From NCBI GenBank assembly GCA_003650125.1, contig QNFX01000021.1, positions 1 through 37,402 on the forward strand: a stretch of 37,402 nucleotides of DNA, written 5' to 3'. The stretch's first letter is position 1, and every line of letters begins with the position of its first letter. The notes below the pieces were generated by a model. The model was given only the letters and a program-made list of their open reading frames with translations, did not search any database and was not told where the DNA came from. The DNA is from Campylobacterota bacterium. GTDB taxonomy: Bacteria; Bdellovibrionota; Bacteriovoracia; Bacteriovoracales; Bacteriovoracaceae. The position numbers were made by a program, and so were the translations under genes. This document shows positions 23,930-32,306 of this stretch, one piece after another.

Positions 23930-25594
23930 CTACCTTAATGGTTTGAGGGACTCCCATCTCAAATAATAACGAGAATCCTGGCTTTTCCTACATTTATTCT
24001 TCTGTCGAAAATTTTTGCCTGCAAAAGTTTTTGTATATCCTGATTTGAAGTGCTTTACCGTGACCGATCTTAGATCCCAATCTGCCCAACTCGAAAATTT
24101 CTTTTTAGAACGTAGTTTACATTCCTCTTTATCTTCTCCCATGGTCTTGACCCTAATTTGCAGGCCATCAAGTTCTTCCCTATTTAACTCTGATGCCCAA
24201 AACATAAAACAATCCATTTCAGATGAGCTCGGTCCAGCATAGAGTTTAAAGGATTTTGATGGTTTATTATCTGTAACGGTTCTAATTTCAAGACCTGATA
24301 TATCCACATTTTTTCCAGATTTAAAACAAAATTGAACCCTTTCATCATTTTTTATAAAAGGAACTATTTCAGATTGTAAGGGGTAGTATCTTTTTAAAAA
24401 ATGTTTCACCTCACTTTCACAGCTCCATTTATCTCTAAAGCAGCTCACCTTAGCATCTTTTATATATTGTAAATTTTGCTTCATTCTAAAGGTATACATT
24501 TTAATTAGCTTAAAAAAATCAGGTGCTAAAAGCAGCTTCGACTCCCTCGCGAAATCCTGTATTTTTTTAACTTCATCTAAAACCTGGTTTCTTTTTTCTT
24601 CTAAAACTTTAAATTGAAGAGAGGTATCCAAATCATCGTCACAATCCAAATGAACCGGTCTTTGTCCTGGGGAAAGCTTACAATATGAAGTTGTTACATA
24701 AGAAAGAGGTGCTGCGGTTACTGGAAGATTAATAACTCCACTTCCACTAGCATCTCTAAAATAAGGATCAAATTGTTCGACAAAAGTTCTAGAAAAATAA
24801 GTAACAATATTTGAGATTAGTACTTTACAGCCTTCTAACTTGGCTATCACACAACTAGCAACACCAGTGCCTAAACCAAAAATGGAATTAATTCTCGCAG
24901 GAAAGCCACCTCTTTGAGTGCCAGAGACCGATAACTTGATCTTTAATTCAGTTAATTTTTTTAATTTAGAAATAGCTGCCTCAAAAGTTCCAATATCCAT
25001 CATTCCTATAGACCAATCAGCATTAAATTCATTTGAATTCTCTATGCCTTCTGCTTCAACTTTAACTGTTACAGTGCCTTCCCCACCTTTATTTATCCGA
25101 GTAACAAATTCATCTCCACAGACTTGCTCAAAAAGATGTGGATTTGTTTTAGATAATTCACGGGCCTCTTCAGTTAATTTACTAGGGCCCTCTAAAATTT
25201 CACTGCCCATAAAAACTGTAGTTTTATAGACTGCCAAGGAATTTACTCTCACATCAGTGAAAGTATTTAAAAACTCCATCCCAAATCCATAGCTCTCACC
25301 AGTTGGTGGTTTTAGCTCAAAACCAAAACTAAAACCAAACTTTTTAACTAAAGTCGTCTGATCAGAATTTTCGTTATAATTGACTCTTCCTTCATTATTA
25401 AAGACTCGTCTAATATCATTTTTTTCATCTACTTCAATACAACGAACCCCGGGATCGAAAAAATCAAGTTTACTATTGTAGACCCCTCCGATAATTTGTG
25501 GATCTCTAAGGCCTGCGCCTGGGTTTATTGTGGTGGCAAAGGATGTCTGTAAAAAAGTAAAAATTGCTATAAAAAATAAAGTGAAATTTTTCAT
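23930..25594 (-). CDS. large secreted protein of unknown function
   Basis: 554 residues with a signal peptide (MKNFTLFFIAIFTFLQTSFA). The mature part is rich in beta-type sequence in its first half (FGFSFGFELKPPTGESYGFG, GGEGTVTVKVEAEG), has a helical middle (residues about 330-400), and Cys-containing segments toward the end (CFRDKWSCE, EECKLRSKKKFSSWADWDLRS). I recognise no family. The start is taken as ATG 25594. A TTG one codon upstream is possible. No Shine-Dalgarno seen. It forms a two-gene unit with the 35-residue-repeat protein, so the repeat protein may be its partner. A long inverted repeat lies just upstream. Confidence 0.65.
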   Translation of the reverse strand: MKNFTLFFIAIFTFLQTSFATTINPGAGLRDPQIIGGVYNSKLDFFDPGVRCIEVDEKNDIRRVFNNEGRVNYNENSDQTTLVKKFGFSFGFELKPPTGESYGFGMEFLNTFTDVRVNSLAVYKTTVFMGSEILEGPSKLTEEARELSKTNPHLFEQVCGDEFVTRINKGGEGTVTVKVEAEGIENSNEFNADWSIGMMDIGTFEAAISKLKKLTELKIKLSVSGTQRGGFPARINSIFGLGTGVASCVIAKLEGCKVLISNIVTYFSRTFVEQFDPYFRDASGSGVINLPVTAAPLSYVTTSYCKLSPGQRPVHLDCDDDLDTSLQFKVLEEKRNQVLDEVKKIQDFARESKLLLAPDFFKLIKMYTFRMKQNLQYIKDAKVSCFRDKWSCESEVKHFLKRYYPLQSEIVPFIKNDERVQFCFKSGKNVDISGLEIRTVTDNKPSKSFKLYAGPSSSEMDCFMFWASELNREELDGLQIRVKTMGEDKEECKLRSKKKFSSWADWDLRSVTVKHFKSGYTKTFAGKNFRQKNKCRKSQDSRYYLRWESLKPLR

Positions 25595-25613
25595 CAAATT
25601 GGCCCATGAGATT

Positions 25614-25664
25614 GTCTTTAAATAAGGACGATTTTATCCCATGGTGCCTTATTAATTTAAAGAC
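25614..25664. repeat. long imperfect inverted repeat upstream of the 554-aa secreted protein gene
   Basis: GTCTTTAAAT (25614-25623) pairs perfectly with ATTTAAAGAC (25655-25664), and AAGG (25624-25627) with CCTT (25647-25650) across a 4-base bulge. The loop is about 19 bases. There is no T-run on either side, so it is not a standard terminator. It could be a leader structure or operator. Confidence 0.45.
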
Positions 25665-25692
25665 ACGCCGCTCTTGCTTTAAATGCTTCGAG

Positions 25693-26208
25693 TTATTTTG
25701 AGCTTTTTAGATGTATTATGTAATCGAATTCCCCTGGAATAGGGATATTTTCTATATACCAGTCGCCATTTTCTTGCTCTTTTTTGGATTTTTCATTTTT
25801 TAGATATTTAAGCACTAGTTCATCAGGGCCTATTTTTTCAATCAATGCCCGGCCCTGAAAATCTACAGAGGTATATTCAGTTAAAAAATATTCAATGTAG
25901 TCCTTCCCCTCTATTTTTTTATATCGCCATTTAACAGCGTGATCATGCTCATACTTGGAACATTTCTCATTAAATCGGTATAGGAAGTATCCTTCCTGCA
26001 TATATTCCAATTCATCATCCATCTCGCATTTTTTCTGTGCTGTAATTTCACTCTCCGGATTTTGTAGGTCCTCGTATTTAAGTAGCTTCCATTTTTTAGC
26101 GCCTGTTGCTCCTGTTAGATGACTAATAATAGTTTTCTCATCTAGTGGGATGTCTTTTTTAGAGGTACAGGATGCGAGGAGGAGATAAATTAGAAATATT
26201 GCTTTCAT
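25693..26208 (-). CDS. lipocalin-like lipoprotein
   Basis: 171 residues. Signal peptide with lipobox LASC (C14). The mature part begins with a GxxxKKWKLLKYED strand, then CEMDDELEYMQEGYFLYRF and EKCSKYEHDHAVKWRY, the Cys-DD...KC...W pattern seen in lipocalin-like outer-membrane lipoproteins. Such proteins form small beta-barrels or sandwiches and may bind lipids or hydrophobic molecules. The assignment is by pattern. No Shine-Dalgarno is visible. It stands divergent to the 139-residue membrane protein gene. Confidence 0.6.
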   Translation of the reverse strand: MKAIFLIYLLLASCTSKKDIPLDEKTIISHLTGATGAKKWKLLKYEDLQNPESEITAQKKCEMDDELEYMQEGYFLYRFNEKCSKYEHDHAVKWRYKKIEGKDYIEYFLTEYTSVDFQGRALIEKIGPDELVLKYLKNEKSKKEQENGDWYIENIPIPGEFDYIIHLKSSK

Positions 26209-26255
26209 ATATAAATTTAAACACAGAATATTATTTATGAGAAACCTTAATGATC

Positions 26256-26284
26256 TTGACTAAACTAGCATGACTTTCTATATT
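26256..26284 (+). promoter_or_regulatory. strong sigma70-type promoter for a leaderless gene
   Basis: TTGACT (26256-26261), 17 bases, TATATT (26279-26284). Both hexamers match five of six consensus positions with optimal spacing. The predicted start of transcription, about 7 bases after the -10, coincides with the ATG at 26291. Confidence 0.7.
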
Positions 26285-26290
26285 TAATGC

Positions 26291-26710
26291 ATGAAGACAG
26301 TAACTAAATTAGTTGTTTTATTTCTGGCCATCACTGGTGCCTCCACTATTTTGATAAATCTATTTGATGTTAGACTTGGATTTGAGAATTTCTGGGATAA
26401 CCATGGCCTTTTCCTGCTCATCTTTATTACTCTCTTTCCTCGACTTACACTTTTATTATCTAGTATCCCCTTTGGTGGATTTTTTTGGTGGCTTGGTTTT
26501 TTATTTGCTCCTAGGTTTTTAATTTCCATTCTGGCGACTATCTTTTACTGGAATCAAAACCCCATACTAGTCCTGGCCTCATGGCTTGTGGCCATTGGGG
26601 GCGAATCTGGTGAGAAGTATTGGGTTACAAAAAGAACGGTCTACCACTACAAACAGCGTGTGGGAGACCGTAAAGAGGTATTTGAAGCGGATTTTAAAAG
26701 AAGGCCTTAA
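26291..26710 (+). CDS. small polytopic membrane protein, unknown
   Basis: 139 residues with about four hydrophobic helices (5-24, 40-55, 60-85, 89-108) and a basic cytoplasmic-looking C-terminal tail (KRTVYHYKQRVGDRKEVFEADFKRRP, a charged 25-residue end). Trp and Phe are frequent (PFGGFFWWLGFLFAPRF). No family recognised. A near-consensus promoter places the transcript start on the ATG and there is no Shine-Dalgarno, so a leaderless mRNA is expected. It converges on the 130-residue secreted protein gene with 2 bases between. Confidence 0.7.
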   Translation: MKTVTKLVVLFLAITGASTILINLFDVRLGFENFWDNHGLFLLIFITLFPRLTLLLSSIPFGGFFWWLGFLFAPRFLISILATIFYWNQNPILVLASWLVAIGGESGEKYWVTKRTVYHYKQRVGDRKEVFEADFKRRP

Positions 26711-26712
26711 AC

Positions 26713-27105
26713 TTACTTAATCCTTTGACAAAAAACTTGAATTTCCTTTTTCAAAGTATTTGGCCTAAAAACCATTTTAACTTGTTTTTGCTTCATGGCC
26801 TTCATTGCTACTTTTTCAGTATGCTTATTGAGTTGGCTTCTAGAGGACTTAACCCCACTATGATAGTCTCGAATTGAAATTACACTTTTTCCATGCATAT
26901 TGTGATCTATTGTGAGAAAGATCTCATCGAGACCATTTAAAATCGACATTCGCGATGTAACTTTTTGTCCAGGATTTAAATAAAATGTAGTTTTATCCAT
27001 AAGTTCATTATCTAGTTTTACTTGGCAGGCAATTATCCTAAATTTTTGTGCAGCGTAGGTCCCATAAGAAAATAAAAGAGCTAGTAGAATCATCGAGGTT
27101 TTCAT
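26713..27105 (-). CDS. small secreted protein, unknown
   Basis: 130 residues: signal peptide MKTSMILLALLFSYGTYAA, then a mainly beta domain with two Cys (IIACQVKLDNE near the start, IQVFCQRIK at the end) that could form a disulfide joining the first and last strands. A basic patch KAMKQKQVKMVF precedes the end. ATG 27105 is preferred over an upstream TTG (27117) because GGAG sits 6 bases before it. No family recognised. Confidence 0.65.
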   Translation of the reverse strand: MKTSMILLALLFSYGTYAAQKFRIIACQVKLDNELMDKTTFYLNPGQKVTSRMSILNGLDEIFLTIDHNMHGKSVISIRDYHSGVKSSRSQLNKHTEKVAMKAMKQKQVKMVFRPNTLKKEIQVFCQRIK

Positions 27106-27160
27106 AAATATCTCCAAAATTAGTTCATGATCAATCTCCTCGGTCTTTATGTTTTATTGT

Positions 27161-27811
27161 TTAAATAATTTCGAGAACTGTCATTGCCCTTCTAGGACCT
27201 CTTTCAGGGCCATATAAAATTACTGGAGTCCCTTTAAATCTAATTTGTTTTCCATCATAGGATCTCGCCTCTTCTTCTAATTTCTCTGGAATGATTAGAT
27301 CAAAAATACCTTCTTGGGTTTCAAGTTCTACTCCAGTGGTTTCCCCACCTATGGCCATAATGCCAAAATTAATAATTCCGGAAAAAGTTTTAACAATTTT
27401 CTTATTTTTAGCAGGTCTTAAAAAAGAGATAACTAAATTTTCTGCATTGACCTGGGAACCCACCATGATTTCACTTATTTCGGTTTTAGGTAAAAAACAA
27501 CGAACTGTTTCTGAGGCCCTACGGTGTATGTTTAAAGCGCTAAGATATAGAAAATAATCATTACTACGATGCTTTAACTTGTAAGAAACTGGCCCTAGTT
27601 CATCCAGACAACCATAGAGGGTAAAACGTAACTTTAATCTTTTAAACTCTTCCAATCGACAATGCTTATGACAAACTTCCTTGAAAATACTTTTTATTTC
27701 TAATACTTCAACATGATCAAGAGGTGATAGTCCTGTGGCATCCTCCGGAAGAGGAACCGTACCTGCAAAAGTTGAAGTGGAAATGAGAAGAATCAAGACC
27801 CAAATTTTCAT
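27161..27811 (-). CDS. secreted protein, unknown
   Basis: 216 residues with signal peptide MKIWVLILLISTSTFA. The N-terminal half contains four Cys (EVCHKHCRLEE, LYGCLDE, VRCFLP), probably paired. The C-terminal half is mostly beta (QVNAENLVISFLRP, GKQIRFKGTPVILYGPERG), somewhat like small OB-type folds. A clear ribosome site (AGGGGGAA) precedes the ATG. Transcribed in the same direction as the next gene downstream, 55 bases away. Confidence 0.65.
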   Translation of the reverse strand: MKIWVLILLISTSTFAGTVPLPEDATGLSPLDHVEVLEIKSIFKEVCHKHCRLEEFKRLKLRFTLYGCLDELGPVSYKLKHRSNDYFLYLSALNIHRRASETVRCFLPKTEISEIMVGSQVNAENLVISFLRPAKNKKIVKTFSGIINFGIMAIGGETTGVELETQEGIFDLIIPEKLEEEARSYDGKQIRFKGTPVILYGPERGPRRAMTVLEII

Positions 27812-27900
27812 GATATTCCCCCTATATTGTTAAGGATGAAATATCAGTATCGGCCACCTAAGGCCAATAGATTAGCTAAATTTTATTTAATCTTTTTTTC

Positions 27901-28365
27901 TTAAGCGGCAAAAGACGCCAAAAAGAGATCTTTCAATCTGTCAGAAATCTCATCTTTCTTTAAATTGATATAGTTTTTATTCACTATATCGTAGACTATA
28001 TTTTTCATCCCATTACGCTTTAAATTTTTGTTTAAAATTCCTTTAAAACTAGATTCCACGATAAAAATCACGTTATCACATTGATTTCCCTTTCTCGCCT
28101 TATCTAGTTCGTGGACTATATGTTTACCAAAAATTTCAGCATTGTGTTCTTTGGTATTTTGGGATTTGGTTAAACTAGAAGTATTAGCGCTGCCCTTGTA
28201 TCGACTTTTGGTTACGCCAGGTCTATCTGAGTCTAGTTCCTCATTTCTCATTTTTCCTTCAGGTTGCTCAATAGTTTTTAAAAGAGTTAGTTTTGGACCT
28301 TTTCTATTAAGTTCAAAAATTTTGGCCTCGGATCTGCCTGCGACTACTACCCAGTTTTTACTCAT
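27901..28365 (-). CDS. host-attachment / baeRF-like protein
   Basis: 154 residues of the family annotated as proteins required for attachment to host cells (PF10116), part of the bacterial archaeo-eukaryotic release-factor-like group. Visible are the N-terminal VVVAGRSEAKIFELN strand, LDSDRPGVTKS, the KEHNAEIFGKHIVHELDKA helix and a terminal LKKDEISDRLKDL, as in relatives. No signal peptide, so it is likely cytoplasmic despite the family name, and its role may be at the ribosome or in stress. Strong ribosome site AGGAG. The leader may contain the hairpin at 28404-28422. Confidence 0.75.
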   Translation of the reverse strand: MSKNWVVVAGRSEAKIFELNRKGPKLTLLKTIEQPEGKMRNEELDSDRPGVTKSRYKGSANTSSLTKSQNTKEHNAEIFGKHIVHELDKARKGNQCDNVIFIVESSFKGILNKNLKRNGMKNIVYDIVNKNYINLKKDEISDRLKDLFLASFAA

Positions 28366-28403
28366 TAGGATTCTCCTATTTTGTTGGAGGTTCTTTAATC
28401 TTA

Positions 28404-28436
28404 CCCGACTTATTGCGTCGGGGTTGTTTTTTTTTT
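28404..28436 (+). terminator. intrinsic terminator with no visible plus-strand gene
   Basis: CCCGAC (28404-28409) and GTCGGG (28417-28422) enclose a 7-base loop. On the plus strand a G/T stretch with ten T follows (28427-28436). The nearest plus-strand gene upstream ends at 26710. It may end an antisense or small RNA overlapping the start of the host-attachment gene. On the minus strand it would instead be a leader hairpin of that gene. Confidence 0.55.
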
Positions 28437-28449
28437 ATATAAATAAAAC

Positions 28450-28478
28450 TTATTTATTCTTATGTAATTTCATATAAT
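28450..28478 (+). promoter_or_regulatory. putative promoter of the 129-aa membrane protein gene
   Basis: A perfect TATAAT (28473-28478) with a poor -35 (TTATTT, 28450-28455) at 17 bases. The transcript would start at about 28485, giving a 12-base leader with AGGGG before the ATG. Confidence 0.45.
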
Positions 28479-28496
28479 TAAAAAAAGGGGAATCTT

Positions 28497-28886
28497 ATGG
28501 AAATGGCCATCGAAAAAATAGCAGCAATTTTTTATTTAATTATGGGGATTTCCCTGATGGTTCGACCTACAATTTGGCTTAACTATATTGATGAAATAAG
28601 AAAAGAAAAACCAACTCCAAATGCCTATGCTTTAGTCCACCTTCTCTTGGGATTATTCATAATTGTATTTCATAATATTTGGGTAATGAGTCCAACCGTT
28701 ATAATCACCTTTGTTGGGTGGGCCGTCGTGGTAAAAATGGTCATCTTTTTATTATTTCCAAAATTTTTAATTGGGCTTTTACCTAAAAGTAAAAACTTGC
28801 ATACAATGGCAAGGATTGAAGGAATCATATTCTCTATTTTGATGTTTTGGGTTTTATATCGAAACTACAGTGTTGTAGATTTATAA
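28497..28886 (+). CDS. small four-helix membrane protein, unknown
   Basis: 129 residues with four hydrophobic segments (about 6-22, 43-60, 65-88, 105-122). The charged loop YIDEIRKEKPTPNA follows helix 1. The length, helix spacing and sparse charge resemble many DoxX-like or YkgB-like four-helix proteins, but no signature is clear. AAAGGGG is present 6 bases before the ATG. It stands alone, upstream of the protease operon by about 100 bases. Confidence 0.65.
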   Translation: MEMAIEKIAAIFYLIMGISLMVRPTIWLNYIDEIRKEKPTPNAYALVHLLLGLFIIVFHNIWVMSPTVIITFVGWAVVVKMVIFLLFPKFLIGLLPKSKNLHTMARIEGIIFSILMFWVLYRNYSVVDL

Positions 28887-28987
28887 TTCAATACGCTTCC
28901 CACGCCTCTGAGCCTATTTTATTTAGTTTACCTATTTAACAACTCATTTTTAATGAAAGCTTTCCGATCAGTTATACAAGGTAAGCT

Positions 28988-31900
28988 ATGAAAATTACAA
29001 TTTTTTTTATTGTATCCACTCTTTTATTTTCTTGTTCTGAGAAATCTTCACAAGTCTCCCGAGTTCCGGCCAGTCTGACTTTAAATATAACGAAAATAGA
29101 ACAAGTAAAACTTTTAAAAGAAGAAAAAAAATCTATTGCACTAATTATTGAATTCAAAAGAAAACCAAATAATATACAAAAGAAATTAATTACAGGACTT
29201 GTTAGATCATCAACGATTGATCTTTTTGATAATTTTCCAAGTGATTATTTCTCTAGGCTTTATAGGCTTGAATTCCTAGGCAACAATGAAATACAAGAAA
29301 AACTGATCGAACAAATAAAAGACTTCCGCTTTATAACAAGTGTTGAAAGGGTTTACCAAATAGAGTCCCTTTCTATAAAGACGTCCCCTGACTCGTCCCC
29401 TTTAACTAACGACCTCTTTTTCCCTTATCTGTGGGGTCTGGTTAACTCAGGACAAAAGGTGTTTAAGGATATTGATGATATTCATCTGCAAGAGCTTCAA
29501 GGAAAAAAAGGTGTTGATATTGGTTGGCAAGAAGCTAAAGATGATATTCCAAATCTAATCGGCAACGAAATTATTGTGGCCGTCATGGATTCTGGAATTG
29601 ACTATGAACACCCTGATTTAAAAGATGCTATTTTTAAAAATATGGTTGAATGTAATAACCTAGGTAAACCTCCCTTTAGGCCAAAAGAAGATAAAGATAA
29701 TAACGGGTATAAAGGTGACTGTGTCGGCTGGAACTTTACGGCAAAAGAAAAGGAAGGAAACAACAGGCCAAATGATGATATTGGACATGGAACCCATGTA
29801 GCAGGAATCATTGCTTCCACTCCTAACAATAAAATTGGTGTGGCAGGATTATCAGACAAGTTGAAAATCCTACCAATTAAAGTTTTGGCCAAGACCAAGC
29901 GTGGAAGAAGAAAAAAGACTAGTGGAACCCTTACCGAAAAAGTTGCCAAGGGTATTCTTTATGCCATTAAATCTGGGGCGAAAGTTATCAACTTAAGTCT
30001 TGGCTGGCCTTTAATACTTGATACTAAATATTTAAGAGAGACTTTTAAAACCGCACTAAAAGGAAATATTACAATAGTTGCGGCCGCGGGTAACAACAAT
30101 AATAACTCTCCAATATTTCCTTGTGCCTACAAGGGAGTTATTTGTGTCGGCTCAGTTAGTGTAAATGGAAGGATTTCTAACTTCTCCAATTACGGAGGTT
30201 ATGTTGATATTTTAGCTCCTGGGGATAATATCCTATCAACATTCCCTAAAACAAAAGATCCTGATTTTTTCTCAGTAAAAGGTTATGAAATTAAAAATGG
30301 GACAAGTCAGGCCTCCCCTTTTATTGCAGGAATGGCAGGTGTTTTAAAAAGCATATATCCTGAAATCTCAGAAGATGAGCTTAAAGCTCGGATTTTTCTA
30401 GGGGCCCGAAAAGTTAATGAATTCTTTTTTGAAAAAACTAAATATGCCTCCCACGGATTGGCCCATTTAGGTAATTCAATTAATATCTCTGAAAGGCCTC
30501 TAGTAAAACCTATATTAAAAGGCGTCAACTCCATCGCACTAAAAGCATCAAAATTGTCCCTTCCAATAGAGATAAAAAGTTTTTGGGGAAAGGCGCAAAA
30601 CATAAATGTTAAAATAATTCCCCTAGCAAAGCATATCGTTTTAAAAAAGAAGAACTTTGTCATAGAGGAAATGAACGGTGGCGAATCTAAAATCTTAGAT
30701 GTTGTCGGCAATGTTACTGATACTAAAAAAGATCATAATTTCGAATTCTTAGTAGAGGTCACTGTTGATAAGAAAGTTTCAACTTATAAACATATTATTA
30801 AATTAGTTAAAGATATCAGTAGTGAAAAATCCGTTATCTCTTTAAAATTCGAAGGTATGACTTTTGATAAAAAGAAACTTATAAAAAAAGGGAAGTATCA
30901 CTTTCCATTATTAAAAACTGCTACTGATCCTTTATTCCAATCACCAAACCCGATCTATTATTATGGAGAAAAATTAGATCAAGGTTTTGAACTTACTCTC
31001 TTTAAAAATGAAGGACGTTCTTTCAAGGCACAGAAAGTAAAACCTTTCATCCCTAATGCCTTAAACGTTTTATCCTTTATCGTGATTGATATAAATTATG
31101 ATGGAAAGTTTGATTTATTCACCCGATCTCTGGCCAAAGATGATAAGGGCCAATACCTAGTTTACTCATTTTTTGACAGTGATGGACTTCCTCTATTTGG
31201 AGAAAATTCTCATTTTAGGTTTGAGCCTAAATCCGTCATTTTAAATCTTAGAAAAATAAACTTTATTAACTTTATCCCTTTTAAACATGAAAAACTTGGA
31301 AAGATTGCAGTTCCTATATTTTTAGATCAGGGCCGGATCCCTGAGGAGGATCAAAACCCTGATCCTTGGATTACTAAAGACTATCGAAAGGCCTTTCATC
31401 TTTTCTATTTTGAACCAGTGATCAAAGATGGTATCGCCTCTTTTAGAACTAGGATTTTTGATAATTATAAATTCTTAAAAGATATTAAAAAGAAGCTTAA
31501 ATTAGCATTTAATGACAATATTTTTTTACTCTCTCTAATACCTCAATCGCTACAAGACCATAAAGAAGGGAAGGCCCAAGCAATCATAGCTGTGGGTAAA
31601 AATTTCTTTACCACCTCACATCTTTTGGATTTAAAACCTAAAAAAGAAATAAACCTGAGAAAACTAGACACTAAAGGCGTCCACTTTGAAGGCTCCGCTT
31701 ATTTTCCTATAACAAACCTTGGTAGATCTGAAAATCAATTCCGAAATGGACTTTCCATTATTGGACAATATGATGAATCTAGAATCCGTATGAGTGAGCT
31801 CTATGGAGATAAAAAGTTGATGACCCATTCCGTAGTTTATTCTCAAAATAAGCTGACGGATCATATTTTAGGGGCCATGGCATCTTATAAAAAAGGTGAT

Positions 31901-32305
31901 AAGAGTTACTCTTTTTTTCAAACCAAAGGACACCTGAAAGTACATATTTATGAGAGAGGGAAAAAAAATAAAATAAACAAAAGGCCTATTAACCGATTTA
32001 GTTTTATTCCTGGAGAAGTTTTCACTGAAACCTTCTATCCCATCATTAGAGGTAAAGGAAAAACTGCCTTCCCTGCCCTTTATGTAGACACTACCCAAAT
32101 TAGTAGAAGTGATGTCTATATTCTGACCTTAAATAAAGACAATAAATTAGTTTCACCAATTGATTACAATTTAAGAATCCCAGATAATTGTAAATCTATG
32201 AATCCCGTTCCCTTTGGGCCTAAAGGTTTTTTTTCTTTTTCCATTCTTTGCCAAAATAAAGGAGAAGAGAAATCCTGGTCAATGAAATTTCTGGAGATTA
32301 AATAA
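28988..32305 (+). CDS. large subtilisin-like serine protease lipoprotein
   Basis: 1105 residues. The signal ends LLFSC (C16), predicting a lipoprotein. Residues 40-125 look like an inhibitor-type propeptide (ALIIEFKRKP, FRFITSVERVYQIE). The S8 catalytic domain runs from about 150 to 480, with D201 (VAVMDSGID), H267 (DIGHGTHVAG), oxyanion N369 (AAAGNN) and S440 (NGTSQASP), all present. The C-terminal 600 residues have beta-rich segments (SFFDSDGLPLFGE, VIDINYDGKFDLF) reminiscent of FG-GAP/VCBS-type repeats but without clear motifs. Probably displayed on the cell surface. AAGG sits upstream of the ATG. It is followed after one base by the lectin-type lipoprotein gene. Confidence 0.9.
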   Translation: MKITIFFIVSTLLFSCSEKSSQVSRVPASLTLNITKIEQVKLLKEEKKSIALIIEFKRKPNNIQKKLITGLVRSSTIDLFDNFPSDYFSRLYRLEFLGNNEIQEKLIEQIKDFRFITSVERVYQIESLSIKTSPDSSPLTNDLFFPYLWGLVNSGQKVFKDIDDIHLQELQGKKGVDIGWQEAKDDIPNLIGNEIIVAVMDSGIDYEHPDLKDAIFKNMVECNNLGKPPFRPKEDKDNNGYKGDCVGWNFTAKEKEGNNRPNDDIGHGTHVAGIIASTPNNKIGVAGLSDKLKILPIKVLAKTKRGRRKKTSGTLTEKVAKGILYAIKSGAKVINLSLGWPLILDTKYLRETFKTALKGNITIVAAAGNNNNNSPIFPCAYKGVICVGSVSVNGRISNFSNYGGYVDILAPGDNILSTFPKTKDPDFFSVKGYEIKNGTSQASPFIAGMAGVLKSIYPEISEDELKARIFLGARKVNEFFFEKTKYASHGLAHLGNSINISERPLVKPILKGVNSIALKASKLSLPIEIKSFWGKAQNINVKIIPLAKHIVLKKKNFVIEEMNGGESKILDVVGNVTDTKKDHNFEFLVEVTVDKKVSTYKHIIKLVKDISSEKSVISLKFEGMTFDKKKLIKKGKYHFPLLKTATDPLFQSPNPIYYYGEKLDQGFELTLFKNEGRSFKAQKVKPFIPNALNVLSFIVIDINYDGKFDLFTRSLAKDDKGQYLVYSFFDSDGLPLFGENSHFRFEPKSVILNLRKINFINFIPFKHEKLGKIAVPIFLDQGRIPEEDQNPDPWITKDYRKAFHLFYFEPVIKDGIASFRTRIFDNYKFLKDIKKKLKLAFNDNIFLLSLIPQSLQDHKEGKAQAIIAVGKNFFTTSHLLDLKPKKEINLRKLDTKGVHFEGSAYFPITNLGRSENQFRNGLSIIGQYDESRIRMSELYGDKKLMTHSVVYSQNKLTDHILGAMASYKKGDKSYSFFQTKGHLKVHIYERGKKNKINKRPINRFSFIPGEVFTETFYPIIRGKGKTAFPALYVDTTQISRSDVYILTLNKDNKLVSPIDYNLRIPDNCKSMNPVPFGPKGFFSFSILCQNKGEEKSWSMKFLEIK

Positions 32306-32306
32306 C

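Noticed and set aside
28955-28964. Palindrome GAAAGCTTTC upstream of the protease gene
   Set aside because: Short and AT-rich, with no second copy nearby. Not strong enough to list as an operator.
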